Below, one piece after another: positions 1 through 10,060 of a DNA stretch of 64,000 nt (position 1 is its first letter; each line of letters opens with the position of its first letter). Source of the stretch: Paraclostridium bifermentans. GTDB lineage: Bacteria > Bacillota > Clostridia > Peptostreptococcales > Peptostreptococcaceae. Location: contig NZ_CP079738.1 of the NCBI RefSeq assembly GCF_019916025.1, forward strand, positions 1 through 64,000. The letters run 5' to 3'. The notes under the pieces were generated by a model that was given only the letters and a program-made list of their open reading frames with translations, had not been told where the DNA came from and did no database searches. Position numbers and translations under genes: made by a program.

Positions 1-748
1 CTTCAGGTATTATATTAGGAGCATCTCCTCCTGCAAATTTTCCAATTGTCAGTACAGCTGGTTTAGTTGAAGGTACTTCTCTACTAATTATCTCTTGTAA
101 AGATAAGTATATATGTGCCGCTATATTTATTGGATCTACTCCTGTTTCTGGTAGAGCTCCATGACATCCAATTCCTTTGACTACTATTCTAAATCTATTG
201 CATCCAGCTATGCTAGTTCCCAATCCATATAGAACAACATTAGAGGGTGTTCCTGAATGGACATGCATAGCCATAGCTGCATCAACCTTAGGATTCTCAA
301 GTACGCCTGCTTTTATCATCTTTTTAGCACCAGTAAATCCTTCTTCATCAGGTTGAAATACTAATTTAACGGTACCTTCAATTTTATCTTGATTTTGTTT
401 AAGTAGTTTTGCTGCCCCTAAAAGCATTGCAGTATGCATATCATGCCCACATGAGTGCATGCATCCATTTGTTGACTTAAAATCATAATCAGTAACTTCT
501 TCCATAGGCAAAGCATCCATATCAGCTCTAAGTAAAAATGTTTTTGAAGACTTATTTCCTTCAATAGTAGCAACTATTCCACTTTCACAAATTTCTGTTG
601 GTTCATATCCAAATTCTCTTAATTTATCCATTACGAAGGCTTTAGTTTTTGGTAGTTTATCTCCAACCTCCGGATTTTTATGAATTGTTCTTCTGTAACT
701 TAATAAATCTTCTTTAATCATTTGTGCTTGTTTTAAAAAATCATTCAT
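1..748 (-). CDS. M20 family amidohydrolase, partial (3' end outside window)
   Basis: This is the N-terminal part of a zinc-dependent peptidase M20 amidohydrolase (hippurate or N-acyl-amino-acid hydrolase type), which removes acyl groups from amino acids in the cytoplasm. The visible protein starts MNDFLKQAQ, has an RRTIHKNPE segment, the metal-binding stretch RADMDALPM, then CMHSCGHDMHTAMLLG and QPDEEGFTGA, all characteristic of the family. The start at 748 follows GAGGTG at five-base spacing. The gene runs off the left edge, so roughly the last third is missing and the exact substrate cannot be named. Confidence 0.9.
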   Translation of the reverse strand, partial: MNDFLKQAQMIKEDLLSYRRTIHKNPEVGDKLPKTKAFVMDKLREFGYEPTEICESGIVATIEGNKSSKTFLLRADMDALPMEEVTDYDFKSTNGCMHSCGHDMHTAMLLGAAKLLKQNQDKIEGTVKLVFQPDEEGFTGAKKMIKAGVLENPKVDAAMAMHVHSGTPSNVVLYGLGTSIAGCNRFRIVVKGIGCHGALPETGVDPINIAAHIYLSLQEIISREVPSTKPAVLTIGKFAGGDAPNIIPE

Positions 749-949
749 ATTAACACCTCATTCTTTATTAATTAATCTTTTATTTTTTATAATAAATCTA
801 ACTATTTATTTAAAAAGTATTTTAAATCTTAAACAGGACATATATAGTCCTATTTTGAAATATTTTTAAATTTCTATTCAATTAAATTTATAAGATATAT
901 AAAGAATCCCATTAGTATTAATACCCGACTTATTAAGTTTATCTATTAA

Positions 950-981
950 ATAAAAAAGAAACCGCCATAAGTACGATTTCT
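950..981 (-). terminator. Rho-independent terminator
   Basis: A seven-base-pair stem (958-964 with 974-980, one G-T pair) is followed on the minus strand by a T-run. It lies just downstream of the small membrane protein gene that ends at 1011. Confidence 0.6.
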
Positions 982-1010
982 ATTGGTTACTACAAGTTTA
1001 CTCAACCTTA

Positions 1011-1643
1011 TTAGTTTTTACACTCTAATAAAATTTTAACTTTTTTAAAGGTTTCTATATCCGTTACTATTTTTCTATCAATAAATCCTTTTGAAATTTT
1101 AATTACCTTTTTATTGTTTTGTATAAATGAGTCCTTATATTCTATTTCTTCTATTTTATTAATATCAAATACTATTCCATCATAGAAAATCACTTTATCT
1201 TTAGATACTATACATGGATTTAATATTACTTGTATTATATTAATAATAAAAAATATACTAATTACAGAAATCATTAAAAGAATCACCTTTTCATGCAACT
1301 CAAAACTATTTGTATATGTTAATAGATTTGTAATAGTGTAATTATTTCCATGTTCAAAACCTGCATACCTTGATTTAATCATAATATACATATTAAATAG
1401 CAAAACTACCATAAGTGGAATAACCCCTTTATTATTTTCTTTTACTTTAATACATTCTATGTTTTCTTTGTCTATTCTCTTTATAAGCTTTCTCCTTGAA
1501 ATATTATCCCTTACTTTCATTGATAAAATTAAAGTTGTAAATCCAACTAATGATATACTTCTTAATACTTGATTTTCTGGTACTATAGCCATTATCCCTA
1601 ATATTACCATAATAACTATTAATATTTTTCTCTTTATACTCAT
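1011..1643 (-). CDS. Membrane protein of unknown function with C-terminal PH-like strand region
   Basis: I do not recognise the family. The 210-residue protein has two N-terminal hydrophobic segments (about residues 7-42), a third near 74-90 and a fourth near 120-142. The last 65 residues are soluble and strand-rich (NPCIVSKDKVIFYDGIVFDI), resembling the small bacterial PH-like domains often fused to membrane anchors. It lies about 30 bases downstream of the lipoprotein gene on the same strand, so the two are probably co-transcribed and end at the terminator near 960. Confidence 0.6.
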   Translation of the reverse strand: MSIKRKILIVIMVILGIMAIVPENQVLRSISLVGFTTLILSMKVRDNISRRKLIKRIDKENIECIKVKENNKGVIPLMVVLLFNMYIMIKSRYAGFEHGNNYTITNLLTYTNSFELHEKVILLMISVISIFFIINIIQVILNPCIVSKDKVIFYDGIVFDINKIEEIEYKDSFIQNNKKVIKISKGFIDRKIVTDIETFKKVKILLECKN

Positions 1644-1671
1644 TTTTTCTCTCTACCCCTATTGTATATAT

Positions 1672-2217
1672 TTATATAGAATTTACTTTTATGTATATAA
1701 TTAAGTCTTTCTCATTTCTACTTGTTTGATAGTTCTCATCTAAGTTAATGCTATGAGTTGAATGATCTTTATTACCGATACTATATGCAGCTACTTTTAA
1801 TTCTTTATTTAACTGTATCTCTCTTTTCTCATCTAAAATAGACAGCGCCATTCCATTTTCTAAGTTATTAAAAAAGTCTAAAGATAATTCTATAAGTGAG
1901 CCTCCTACTATAACGCTTAATTGTTTATCTTTGTTGTGTATATCAATTGGAATACTTTTATTTTGATTATTTATAGATACCGTACTTTCCATCAGTAAAT
2001 CTTTTTTATTTAGTTTTCCATTATGATATTCTTCTGCATATATCTGAATATCATATTCATCCTTTTTTAAACTATCTAAGCTATATTTAACACCCATATC
2101 TTCTAAATCGTCTTCCATTTTAGATATAGTGGCTATGTTATCTTGATTTCTACCTTCACATCCAATTAGTGCAACTGGTACAAGCATAATTAATAATGTA
2201 AAAAATAATTTTTTCAT
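1672..2217 (-). CDS. Putative lipoprotein of unknown function
   Basis: The N-terminus MKKLFFTLLIMLVPVALIGC is a typical type II signal peptide, with a lipobox ending in Cys20, so the mature protein is predicted to be lipid-anchored outside the membrane. The rest (about 160 residues) is charged and has no motif I recognise. It precedes the membrane protein at 1011-1643 in the same direction. An AGGGGGGATC-type ribosome binding site lies just upstream of the start. Confidence 0.7.
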   Translation of the reverse strand: MKKLFFTLLIMLVPVALIGCEGRNQDNIATISKMEDDLEDMGVKYSLDSLKKDEYDIQIYAEEYHNGKLNKKDLLMESTVSINNQNKSIPIDIHNKDKQLSVIVGGSLIELSLDFFNNLENGMALSILDEKREIQLNKELKVAAYSIGNKDHSTHSINLDENYQTSRNEKDLIIYIKVNSI

Positions 2218-2279
2218 AGATCCCCCCTACTTTTTTAGGTTAAAAATTTAATATATTTAATATCAATAAATGTAGTATC

Positions 2280-2777
2280 TTAAGTAAGTTTAATCTCCAT
2301 TTGAACAACATCCTCTTTTACAAGATTTTCTTTCCATACAAATCCACCTGTTACCACATTTGTTTGTATAAACCCTAAAGATTCATAAACATGAATAGCT
2401 CTGCAATTGCTTTTTAATACATCAAGTTCAATCTTTTTATATCCATATACTTTTGATAACTCAATAACTTTCTTTAAAATACTACTCCCAAGACCTATAC
2501 CTCTGTACTCAGGAAGTATACCCATTCCTAAATACCCAATGGTACTGTTTTTAGGTGATGCATCACACCAACCCACACACCTATCATTTTCTAAATCAAT
2601 TATAAACAAGTGTGGATAGTCTTTATCTATAGCATCTTTTATAAACTCAACTGTTCCTTCAAACGGAAATGCCTCGTTCATAGCTAAGTACTTTTTCTCT
2701 TTTGCTATTTTATCAAAGTTTTCCCAATATGAACGAATATATCGCTCTTCTGGCTTTATAAATTTTACTTTCCCCAT
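2280..2777 (-). CDS. GNAT family N-acetyltransferase
   Basis: A GCN5-related N-acetyltransferase that would move an acetyl group from acetyl-CoA to an amine. The acetyl-CoA binding motif is visible as GILPEYRGIGLGSSILKKVI, followed by the usual ELDVLKSNCRAIHVYESLGF block. The chosen ATG (MGKVKF) has GGGGGA eight bases upstream. A longer reading from a TTG would place its start codon inside that ribosome binding site. The substrate cannot be told from sequence. Confidence 0.88.
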   Translation of the reverse strand: MGKVKFIKPEERYIRSYWENFDKIAKEKKYLAMNEAFPFEGTVEFIKDAIDKDYPHLFIIDLENDRCVGWCDASPKNSTIGYLGMGILPEYRGIGLGSSILKKVIELSKVYGYKKIELDVLKSNCRAIHVYESLGFIQTNVVTGGFVWKENLVKEDVVQMEIKLT

Positions 2778-2851
2778 CTTAAAATCCCCCAAATTTCAAT
2801 AGTATTTAATTTATTATAGCTGGATTTATAAGTCTTTGTATATAAATTCAG

Positions 2852-2882
2852 CTATAATAAAAAAAGAACTCTATAAGAGTTC
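2852..2882 (-). terminator. Rho-independent terminator of the CPBP gene
   Basis: GAACTCT (2866-2872) pairs with AGAGTTC (2876-2882) across a three-base loop. On the minus strand the hairpin is followed by seven T. It serves the gene ending at 3095, although it sits about 200 bases beyond its stop. Confidence 0.7.
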
Positions 2883-2895
2883 CTTTAAATTTATT

Positions 2896-3085
2896 AATTG
2901 TAATCACCAAGCTTACAAATTTATTACTAGTTAATTACTAACTGTAAGCTTTGATTTCACTTTCCTCTAAATTTAACTTATTAAATACACAACAAAAATA
3001 TTAATTTTATATTAAATAAAAAATACTTTTTTATTAGTTTTATATAAGTATTAACTTTGTTATAACTATATTTTTATTAAGTTTA
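2896..3085. repeat. Dispersed intergenic repeat, copy 1
   Basis: First of five related, degenerate, non-coding copies. The best-conserved core is TGTAAGCTTTGATTTCACT (2943-2961). In this copy AAGCTTACA (2909-2917) is the exact inverse of TGTAAGCTT (2943-2951), so it can form a stem-loop. The core is followed by an AT-rich tract ending near an AAGT/TTAGT element. No ORF is present, and this fills most of the gap between 2778 and 3094. Confidence 0.6.
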
Positions 3086-3094
3086 TACTAATTA

Positions 3095-3874
3095 TTATTT
3101 TACTCCAAATAAACTCCACTTTCTGTTATTTCTTCTATAATCTAAAACCATTTTATAAGATGCAATTATTAAAAATACAAAACAAATTGTAGCCAGTATA
3201 TAGTATATAAATTCATTTAGATTGTATAACTTTAAGTCTATCAATCCTCCAAATAAATTAAAGATCATATGTAGAATTATATTTGCATAGATAGAGTTAA
3301 AATACATATACATTAAAACAAGTACTATACCTAATATAAAAGCATATATACCTTGAACGATATTTCCATGTGCTATTCCAAATAATAATGACTGTATCAC
3401 TATAGCAGTTCCTATTTTATAATTTTCTTTTAAGTGATTGAATATAATCCCTCTAAATATTATTTCTTCATATATAGGAATCAGAACTGTCATACAAATT
3501 ATATTTAAAATCGAATTTGTTTGCGATGTTATGTTATTACTTACTTCTTCATAACTTGGGAATAATTGAGCTAAAAAATTTATTAATATCGAAGTAACGA
3601 TACTCAATGCAATACCAAACAAAATAATATACATTATGTCTTTTAAACCTATTCTTTTAATTTTATATCGATATATAATCATATTTATTCTTGTTCCATA
3701 AAACTTATATACAATAATTAATGTAAGTAGGTCTGCAAAAAAAACTATGGTAAAGTTGTATTGATTAAAATCTTTAAATAAAATATTTGCAAATACCATA
3801 ATAACAACTGAACTAATAAATTTAGTTATCAATAATCCAAATAATAGGCCTAAGGTCCTTGAAATTCTTTCCAT
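3095..3874 (-). CDS. CPBP family intramembrane glutamic endopeptidase
   Basis: Member of the CPBP/ABI (Rce1-like) membrane protease family, often linked in Gram-positives to bacteriocin self-protection or peptide processing. Of 259 residues most are hydrophobic (about eight segments). The three family motifs are present: EEIIFRG (Glu136-Glu137, Arg141), FGIAHG (His169) and HMIFNLFGG (His202). AGGAG lies about nine bases before the ATG. Its substrate is unknown. It is monocistronic between two copies of the dispersed repeat. Confidence 0.88.
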   Translation of the reverse strand: MERISRTLGLLFGLLITKFISSVVIMVFANILFKDFNQYNFTIVFFADLLTLIIVYKFYGTRINMIIYRYKIKRIGLKDIMYIILFGIALSIVTSILINFLAQLFPSYEEVSNNITSQTNSILNIICMTVLIPIYEEIIFRGIIFNHLKENYKIGTAIVIQSLLFGIAHGNIVQGIYAFILGIVLVLMYMYFNSIYANIILHMIFNLFGGLIDLKLYNLNEFIYYILATICFVFLIIASYKMVLDYRRNNRKWSLFGVK

Positions 3875-4058
3875 AAATATTTCTCCTTTAAATTTAAAAC
3901 TTTTTCATCCTACTTAAAGATGAATATATTACCATTAATACATTTAAAAGATTTTTAATCAATAGTTATGGACTAACATTGTATATTTTGAGGTTAACAT
4001 TGAATTAATTAATAAAATATATAAAAATAAAAGCCTTAGTATATTATTAATTATTATT

Positions 4059-4245
4059 TTGTAAGCAATATACTTACTATTTCATTACTAAATAATTACT
4101 ATCTGTAAGCTTTGATTTTACTCAGTCCTATATATAACTATATAAAATCAATATTAATTATATTATAAAACTTTAATTTAATGTATATAAATAAAACTTA
4201 AAACTATCTTAAAACTAAGTTAATTGTTAGTTTAAACTTAAGAAC
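4059..4245. repeat. Dispersed intergenic repeat, copy 2
   Basis: Shares the core TGTAAGCTTTGATTTTACT (4103-4121) preceded by ATTACTATC, then an AT-rich tail with AACTAAGTTAATTGTTAG near 4211-4230. It occupies most of the non-coding gap 3875-4389, in which no gene is visible. Confidence 0.55.
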
Positions 4246-4296
4246 TTAAGAGCTGCCAAGTTTTAAGAAATGTATTTATACTTGTTAATTTATAAA

Positions 4297-4335
4297 ATAA
4301 AAAACAGCTGAAGTCCTATAGTAATGACTTCAGCT
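4297..4335 (-). terminator. Rho-independent terminator of the MacB-like gene
   Basis: AGCTGAAGTC (4306-4315) pairs perfectly with GACTTCAGCT (4326-4335), followed on the minus strand by a T-rich tract, just after the stop at 4390. Confidence 0.85.
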
Positions 4336-4389
4336 ATTTATATGGATTAATTAATTTAATTTAATTAATTCCAATTCATTCAATATATA

Positions 4390-6357
4390 TTAATCTCTAC
4401 GTAAAGATTCAACTGGATCTAATCTTGCTGCTTTATTGGCTGGTAAGAAACTAGCTAGCATACTTATCACTACACTAATTAATATACCCGCTAGTGCATA
4501 TGTAGGAGTAATCCTAACAACATTAAAATCAAATGCAGTTCTAGTAAAGTGGTTTGCTATTGCCCCTATCCCATAACTTGCTCCAATGCCTATTAAACCA
4601 CCAAATACACCAAGTAAAAATGCTTCTGTTACAAATATACGGCGTATATCTTTTAATCTTGCTCCTAAAGCCTTTAATACTCCGATCTCTTTAGTTCTCT
4701 CAACAACACTTATATTTAGTACAACAAGAATCATAATTGCTGAAACAACTAATGATATTCCAGCTACTCCGGTTAATACGTAAGATAACATATCTATCAT
4801 ATCTGTAAACATTTCAATCATAGACTCTTGCATTGATCCTGTATATCCTAAATCTTTCACTGCATTTTTAATTGAGTCTGTATTAGATTTGTCATCTGCA
4901 TGTAGATAAACTGTGTTTGGCTCTAAATTAATCCCTTCTTTGCTAAACCATGAACTTATAGAATTATAAGGCATATATGCCATATTTCCTGTGCCTTCAT
5001 ATACCCCACTTACCTTAAAACTTTCTGTTATTATCTTTTCATTCACTAATAGTTTAACCTCTACTGTTTTTCCTACTATATCATCACCTAACTCGCTAGC
5101 AATCATATCTGAAATTAATATTTCTCCATCTTTAGGCATATTTCCTTTTGATAGGTTAGATTCAACTAAGTTTGATGAAGTTGACATAAAGTCCATAATC
5201 ATTGCCTTTTTACCGTCATAAGTTATGTAGTTTGATCCCATTGCAGTTAGATTATAACCTTTCTCTACAGAATCTACATGATTAATTTTCTCTAATTTGT
5301 TAATATCATTACCTGTAATAGGTGTAGATCTTAATCCATTCATCATTTGCTCTGACTGAGCCTCTTGTTGTTCTTTTATAGACATACTTTCTATTGATTT
5401 AGTTTTATTCTCAGCAGGCTTATTTACCTGTATTACTTCAGGATTCACAAAGCTATTCATTTTATCTGTAACATATCCTGTAACCCCATTACCAATGGAC
5501 ATCATTAAAATTACACTCATAATCCCTATACTTGATCCTACAGCAACTAATAAGTTTCGAGAAAATTTCTCTTTCATGTTTAGTAATGATAGTCTCATTG
5601 CAGAGAAAAATCCTAAATTTTTATTTTTAGCATTCTTTTTATAAACTTGTCTTTCTTCTATATGATTAAGTGTTCTTCCTTCCTCATCTCCTACAATCTC
5701 ACCATTGTCAATTTTTACAACACGGCTAGAGTATGCAGCCACTTTTTCAGAGTGAGTTACCATAATTACCAACTTACCACGCTGTGCTATTTCTGTAATT
5801 ATATCAAGTACTTGATTTGTAGTCTCTGCATCAAGGGCTCCTGTAGGTTCATCTGCAATAATAATATCTGGATCATTTACTAATGCCCTTGCTATAGCAA
5901 CACGCTGTTTTTGTCCTCCCGATATTTGGTTAGGCTTTTTATAAACATGATCTTTTAGCCCCATATCAGTTAATACTTCTAACGCCCTTTTCTTTCTAGT
6001 TTCTGAATCTACATTAGATAAGGTCATAGCCATCGATACATTATCTAATAAATTTAAATGTGGTATTAAATTAAAACTCTGAAATACAAATCCTATATTT
6101 TCTTTGTGATAATTTACTAACTCCGATTCTTTGAAGGTACCTATATTTCTTCCTTTGTATAAGAGTTCTCCTTCGAAATCTGAATCTAACCCTCCGATTA
6201 AATTCATCAATGTAGACTTTCCACTTCCCGATTCCCCAATGATTGAAACTAGTTCACCTTTATCAAAAGATACATTGATATTTTTCAAAGCGGTAAACTC
6301 TTCATTTCCTGCTAGCTTATATTTTTTAAAAATATTCTTTAGCTCTAATAGTGCCAT
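4390..6357 (-). CDS. MacB-like ABC transporter, fused ATPase and FtsX-type permease
   Basis: A single 655-residue polypeptide with an N-terminal ABC ATPase (Walker [10 protein letters not shown] at 41-49, signature ISGGQKQ near 145, Walker B IIIADE near 165-170) and a C-terminal FtsX/MacB permease. One membrane helix near 275-295 precedes a large extracellular domain, and three helices follow at the end. Such proteins couple ATP use to mechanotransmission and usually export or sense peptides or lipids. The ATG at 6357 follows GGAGGTGA at ideal spacing, and the in-frame ATG 15 bases upstream lies before that site. No separate accessory protein is nearby. Confidence 0.9.
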   Translation of the reverse strand: MALLELKNIFKKYKLAGNEEFTALKNINVSFDKGELVSIIGESGSGKSTLMNLIGGLDSDFEGELLYKGRNIGTFKESELVNYHKENIGFVFQSFNLIPHLNLLDNVSMAMTLSNVDSETRKKRALEVLTDMGLKDHVYKKPNQISGGQKQRVAIARALVNDPDIIIADEPTGALDAETTNQVLDIITEIAQRGKLVIMVTHSEKVAAYSSRVVKIDNGEIVGDEEGRTLNHIEERQVYKKNAKNKNLGFFSAMRLSLLNMKEKFSRNLLVAVGSSIGIMSVILMMSIGNGVTGYVTDKMNSFVNPEVIQVNKPAENKTKSIESMSIKEQQEAQSEQMMNGLRSTPITGNDINKLEKINHVDSVEKGYNLTAMGSNYITYDGKKAMIMDFMSTSSNLVESNLSKGNMPKDGEILISDMIASELGDDIVGKTVEVKLLVNEKIITESFKVSGVYEGTGNMAYMPYNSISSWFSKEGINLEPNTVYLHADDKSNTDSIKNAVKDLGYTGSMQESMIEMFTDMIDMLSYVLTGVAGISLVVSAIMILVVLNISVVERTKEIGVLKALGARLKDIRRIFVTEAFLLGVFGGLIGIGASYGIGAIANHFTRTAFDFNVVRITPTYALAGILISVVISMLASFLPANKAARLDPVESLRRD

Positions 6358-6682
6358 GTTTGTCACCTCCATTTAAAGTATTTTGAAATTATATCATATT
6401 TTTATAAATTAATTGTGAAAGTTTATTTCTTTGTAATAAAATACCACTTCATAAAAAGAATTATATTATAAAGTTATATTTATATATTTCCAACTAATTT
6501 TCACCTATTCCTCAATTATTACCCTTCATATTAATAACTAAACATTGCGTACATATGCAACCTTTTACAAAGTTATTTGTTCAATAATTTATCTTTTTAT
6601 ACAGTTTAAAATTCTTCATATATGGCTTTCAAAATTAAGCTTTTAAGAAACTATTCTATGTATATAGAATCTTTAATTGCAA

Positions 6683-6716
6683 CAAAAAAGGAGTTCATAA
6701 TTTTATAAACTCCTTT
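6683..6716 (-). terminator. Rho-independent terminator of the RiPP operon
   Basis: AAGGAGTT (6688-6695) pairs with AACTCCTT (6708-6715) and is followed on the minus strand by TTTTTTG. It is the first strong terminator after the DUF4097-like gene and so marks the probable end of the peptide locus transcript. Confidence 0.75.
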
Positions 6717-6726
6717 GACCTTATTT

Positions 6727-6885
6727 ATTGTAATCAATTTACTTACAATATTATTACTATTTGTAAGCTTTAGTTTAACTGTATTGTAACTTTAACTATA
6801 TAATTTCAAAATAATATCTATATTTTAATATTATATAATTTTAGTTTTAATAAACAAATAACTAAGTTGTAACATAGTTTTTAAT
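6727..6885. repeat. Dispersed intergenic repeat, copy 3
   Basis: Begins ATTGTAATCAATTTACTTACAAT (a 7-bp inverted repeat), continues ATTACTATTTGTAAGCTTTAG, and ends in an AT tract with AACTAAGTTGTAACATAG, parallel to the other copies. Confidence 0.6.
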
Positions 6886-6937
6886 GCAACCTTTTGCAAT
6901 TTAAACATTGGATTATATTCGCTTTGTTCTATTGTTT

Positions 6938-7639
6938 TTAACTCTCTATAGTTATATTTGATACCTTTTTCTTTATTTCAAATATAGCTCCGTTATTATC
7001 AATTTGAATATCAGATTTTCCATTTATATCTTTTTCATCAATTCCATCAATATTAATTTTACTTCCTTTTGGAATAGTAACTTTTATATCCCCAATATCT
7101 TTATTAATATGATATTCATATCCATCTTTAATATTTTTCAGATTTAATCTAATGTCTCCTATTTTAGAATTTATATAGCACTGTTTTATCTCTCCAGTAA
7201 AAACTAAATCCCCAATATTTATATCCACATCTAATCTATCATAATCATCATCTAATATAATATCTCCAATTTTACTTCTAACATCAAGAAAATTAATATT
7301 TTCAGGAATCATAATTATACTTTCAATATTTGTAGCAGTTATACTTTCCTTACTTTTGAATAACGGATTTAAATATATATCTCCATCTTGAACTTCACAG
7401 TAAATACTATCTAATGTGTCCTTTAATTCTTTTTCATTTGTTCCACTAAGTTTTTTATTCATAGTTATTGTAACCTGTGAGGAACTATGTTTTTTTATTT
7501 TTAATAAACTACAATTATTCTTTATAACTAACTTACACCCTTCAACTTTAAAGCTGTATTCTGACACTTCTTCTTTACTATATTTATTCCCACGTTCTTT
7601 AGAAAATCCTATTCCGCCTTTTATAAAAGTTTTTCTCAT
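6938..7639 (-). CDS. DUF4097-like beta-helical protein, last gene of the RiPP locus
   Basis: A 233-residue protein whose second half has repeating short strands with GDI or IGD turns (SKIGDIILDDD, INIGDLVFTG, SKIGDIRLNL, KDIGDIKVTIPKGSKI), the pattern of DUF4097 adhesin-like beta-solenoids. No signal peptide or membrane segment is seen. It follows the ABC exporter by 31 bases and precedes the terminator at 6683-6716, so it belongs to the same transcript. Its role is unknown; immunity or peptide binding are guesses from position only. Confidence 0.65.
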   Translation of the reverse strand: MRKTFIKGGIGFSKERGNKYSKEEVSEYSFKVEGCKLVIKNNCSLLKIKKHSSSQVTITMNKKLSGTNEKELKDTLDSIYCEVQDGDIYLNPLFKSKESITATNIESIIMIPENINFLDVRSKIGDIILDDDYDRLDVDINIGDLVFTGEIKQCYINSKIGDIRLNLKNIKDGYEYHINKDIGDIKVTIPKGSKINIDGIDEKDINGKSDIQIDNNGAIFEIKKKVSNITIES

Positions 7640-7670
7640 TATTTTCTCCCTCTATATTAACTGTACAATA

Positions 7671-9383
7671 TTATTTTTTAGAAAGTTCATTCATAAGTTT
7701 AGAAAAATATGTATCGCCTTTTATTAAAGTTTCATAACTTCCTTTTTCTGCTATTTCTCCATTTTTCATGGTATAGATGCAATCTGCTTTATTCAATAAA
7801 CTTAGATTGTGAGTTACTATTATCACAAGTCTTTTCTTTGACAATTCTTCTAAGATATCTTTCACTCTTTTTTCATTAATAGTATCAAGTGCGGCTGTAG
7901 GCTCATCAAAAATATAGACTAAAGAATCCTCAACTAAAGCTCTAGCAATAGATATCCTTTGCTTTTCTCCACCTGATAAATTAATTCTTTCATTTATTAT
8001 AGTCTCATATCTTAAATCTAATTTATTTATTGTTTCTTCTAAATTAAGTTTTTTAATAACTTCTTTTATTTGTATTTCTTCTATGTCTCTTCCCATTTTT
8101 ATATTATCTTTAATAGATTTGTTAAGCAATTCTATATCTTGAGAAACTAAACTTATAACGCTTCTGATATCACTTACCCCATACGATTTTAGTTCTTTTT
8201 TATTTATGCTTATTTCTCCATCATATGAATTATAAAATGCACTTAATAATTTTATTAAAGAACTTTTTCCTGCTCCAGAATCTCCTACAATTGCAAATAT
8301 TCCTTTTGATGGTAGCTTTAAATTAATATTGTTTAAAGCATGACTTCCATTTTTATATTTAAAGCTAACATTTTTCATTTCTATTTCTTCAATAGATACA
8401 ATATCGCTATTTCCATCACTAGATTTTTCAGTTTCTAAGTCAATATATTCATTAATCCTATCAAATATAGGCATTATACTTCGTATGTCTATATTGCTAT
8501 TTAATATCTCATACACTGGTTGTACTAAAATTTGGAAGTATGTACCTAGTGCAATTACTGTTCCTATAGTAATTGTTCCATTCATAGTAAAAAAACTTCC
8601 CATACCATATATAATAGATAATGATGTTATCATTATTGCATTACTAATACTTCCCATTAGCATATTTAATTTTTTAAACTTAATATTATTTAAATAGTTT
8701 TGTTCTATTATTTCTTTGAATTCATTTTTTACTTGGTCTTCTCTATTAAAAGCTTTTATAGTGTTTATAGAGCCAACACTTCTATTGATTTTTATGCATA
8801 TTTGATCATAACTCTTTTGAATTTCTCTGGACATGGGAGTAAATTTATTTGATATTTTCCAATTAAAGAAAAAATAAATCGAATATAAAAAAATAACTAT
8901 TAGTGTTACTTCCTTACATAAAAATAACATTTGAATTATTACCATAGCTATTAAAATTATATTTTTTAAAATAACAATAAAAAAATTAGCAATAAACTCA
9001 CTAATACTTTTCCCATCATTACTTATCCTAGAAACAATAGCTCCATTATTGCTATTATCAAAAAAATCTATAGGAGCATTTATAATTTTATTAAACATTT
9101 TTTCTCTAAATAATATAGTCATTTTTTCACTAACACTCATGAATACTATATTTTTTAAATATCCAAATATCGGTTGGGATATACAAACACAAAAGAACAT
9201 CAGAATACCTATAATTAAATTCTTTAAAGAATCACTCGGAATTACGTTATCCACTAAATCTTTAAAAATCAATGGGACCTCAAATACGGCAATTGTATAT
9301 AAAATAGTATATACTAGCCCTTTAAGCTCATACCACTTATATATTTTTGCTATCTTCCATAAGTCTTTTATAAATTTTTTCAT
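7671..9383 (-). CDS. ABC transporter, fused permease and ATPase (probable RiPP exporter)
   Basis: A 570-residue half-transporter of the MsbA/LmrA type. Six membrane helices in about residues 15-320 precede a nucleotide-binding domain with Walker A GDSGAGKSS, signature LSGGEKQRISIARAL, Walker B YIFDEPT and the switch histidine in VTHN. It lacks the N-terminal C39 peptidase domain of PCAT exporters, consistent with a separate protease being encoded immediately upstream (9416-10060, 32 bases away). Export of the matured Cys-rich peptides is inferred from the operon. Confidence 0.88.
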   Translation of the reverse strand: MKKFIKDLWKIAKIYKWYELKGLVYTILYTIAVFEVPLIFKDLVDNVIPSDSLKNLIIGILMFFCVCISQPIFGYLKNIVFMSVSEKMTILFREKMFNKIINAPIDFFDNSNNGAIVSRISNDGKSISEFIANFFIVILKNIILIAMVIIQMLFLCKEVTLIVIFLYSIYFFFNWKISNKFTPMSREIQKSYDQICIKINRSVGSINTIKAFNREDQVKNEFKEIIEQNYLNNIKFKKLNMLMGSISNAIMITSLSIIYGMGSFFTMNGTITIGTVIALGTYFQILVQPVYEILNSNIDIRSIMPIFDRINEYIDLETEKSSDGNSDIVSIEEIEMKNVSFKYKNGSHALNNINLKLPSKGIFAIVGDSGAGKSSLIKLLSAFYNSYDGEISINKKELKSYGVSDIRSVISLVSQDIELLNKSIKDNIKMGRDIEEIQIKEVIKKLNLEETINKLDLRYETIINERINLSGGEKQRISIARALVEDSLVYIFDEPTAALDTINEKRVKDILEELSKKRLVIIVTHNLSLLNKADCIYTMKNGEIAEKGSYETLIKGDTYFSKLMNELSKK

Positions 9384-9415
9384 ATCTTCTCCCTAAAGTA
9401 TTTGTAAAATTATAC

Positions 9416-10060
9416 TTACTTACTATTAATAACTTTTAGTAAGTTTTCATTATTAAAAATTACATTTTTTTCAAAGTCCTTAGTATTTAAAGCCTCATGA
9501 ATAACTTTTTCTATACCATACTTATCAATTAATTTAATAAGTACACACATAGATATAAAGTATATATTTCCATGACTATAATCAACCTCATAAAAATTAA
9601 TGTTAATGTTGTTATCAAAATTTTGATTTTTAAAAGAATGATATTGATCTGAAAAGTATACAGCTAGCCCTTCATTTAACCAAGCAGGTAAATTTGTTTT
9701 TGATTTTAAACTTAATACTACATGAATAAATTCATGTAGTATTAAGTTTTCAACAGTCTCATTATTTGATGTCTTCCACTTGTCATAGTCTAAGATTAAA
9801 ATAACATTATTGAAACTTGTCCCTATTACCCATTTAGGTACCTTTGTTTCAAGCAAATTTTCTAACTCTTGTAAATCATCAAATACATCTATTACAATTT
9901 TTTTATCAAAATCGAATATTTTTCTTATTTTATTTACTCTATTATAAAAATCTGAATAATCTCTAATCCCTTTTAATACTCTTAAATCTCTAGCGTAAAA
10001 ATTAAGTCTATCCACAGCTACAACATCCTTTTTCACATCCCATTTCTCCATTTTGTTCAT
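9416..10060 (-). CDS. HExxH (gluzincin-type) metalloprotease of the RiPP locus
   Basis: Contains HEFIHVVLSL (His109, Glu110, His113) followed 17 residues later by NEGLAVYF with Glu130, the gluzincin zinc site of peptidase-MA-like proteins. There is no signal peptide or membrane helix, so it is probably cytoplasmic. As the exporter has no peptidase domain, this enzyme is the natural candidate for trimming precursors, which is inference. The longest reading starts at 10060 and overlaps the radical SAM gene by 53 bases. No good ribosome site precedes that ATG, and GTG starts near 10036 (after GGAG) or 10015 (after AAGGA, overlapping the upstream stop) are credible. Confidence 0.75.
   Translation of the reverse strand: MNKMEKWDVKKDVVAVDRLNFYARDLRVLKGIRDYSDFYNRVNKIRKIFDFDKKIVIDVFDDLQELENLLETKVPKWVIGTSFNNVILILDYDKWKTSNNETVENLILHEFIHVVLSLKSKTNLPAWLNEGLAVYFSDQYHSFKNQNFDNNININFYEVDYSHGNIYFISMCVLIKLIDKYGIEKVIHEALNTKDFEKNVIFNNENLLKVINSK

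Larger units (their letters stand above)
6358..6937. other. Non-coding interval with a terminator and repeat copy 3
   Basis: About 580 bases without a supported gene. It holds the terminator at 6683-6716 and repeat copy 3. The phrase TGCAACCTTTT occurs twice (near 6557 and 6889), which may be chance in such AT-rich DNA. Confidence 0.5.

Noticed and set aside
4586-4783. Plus-strand ORF opposite the MacB-like gene
   Set aside because: It is a shadow of the permease reading frame on the other strand, with no ribosome site or motif.
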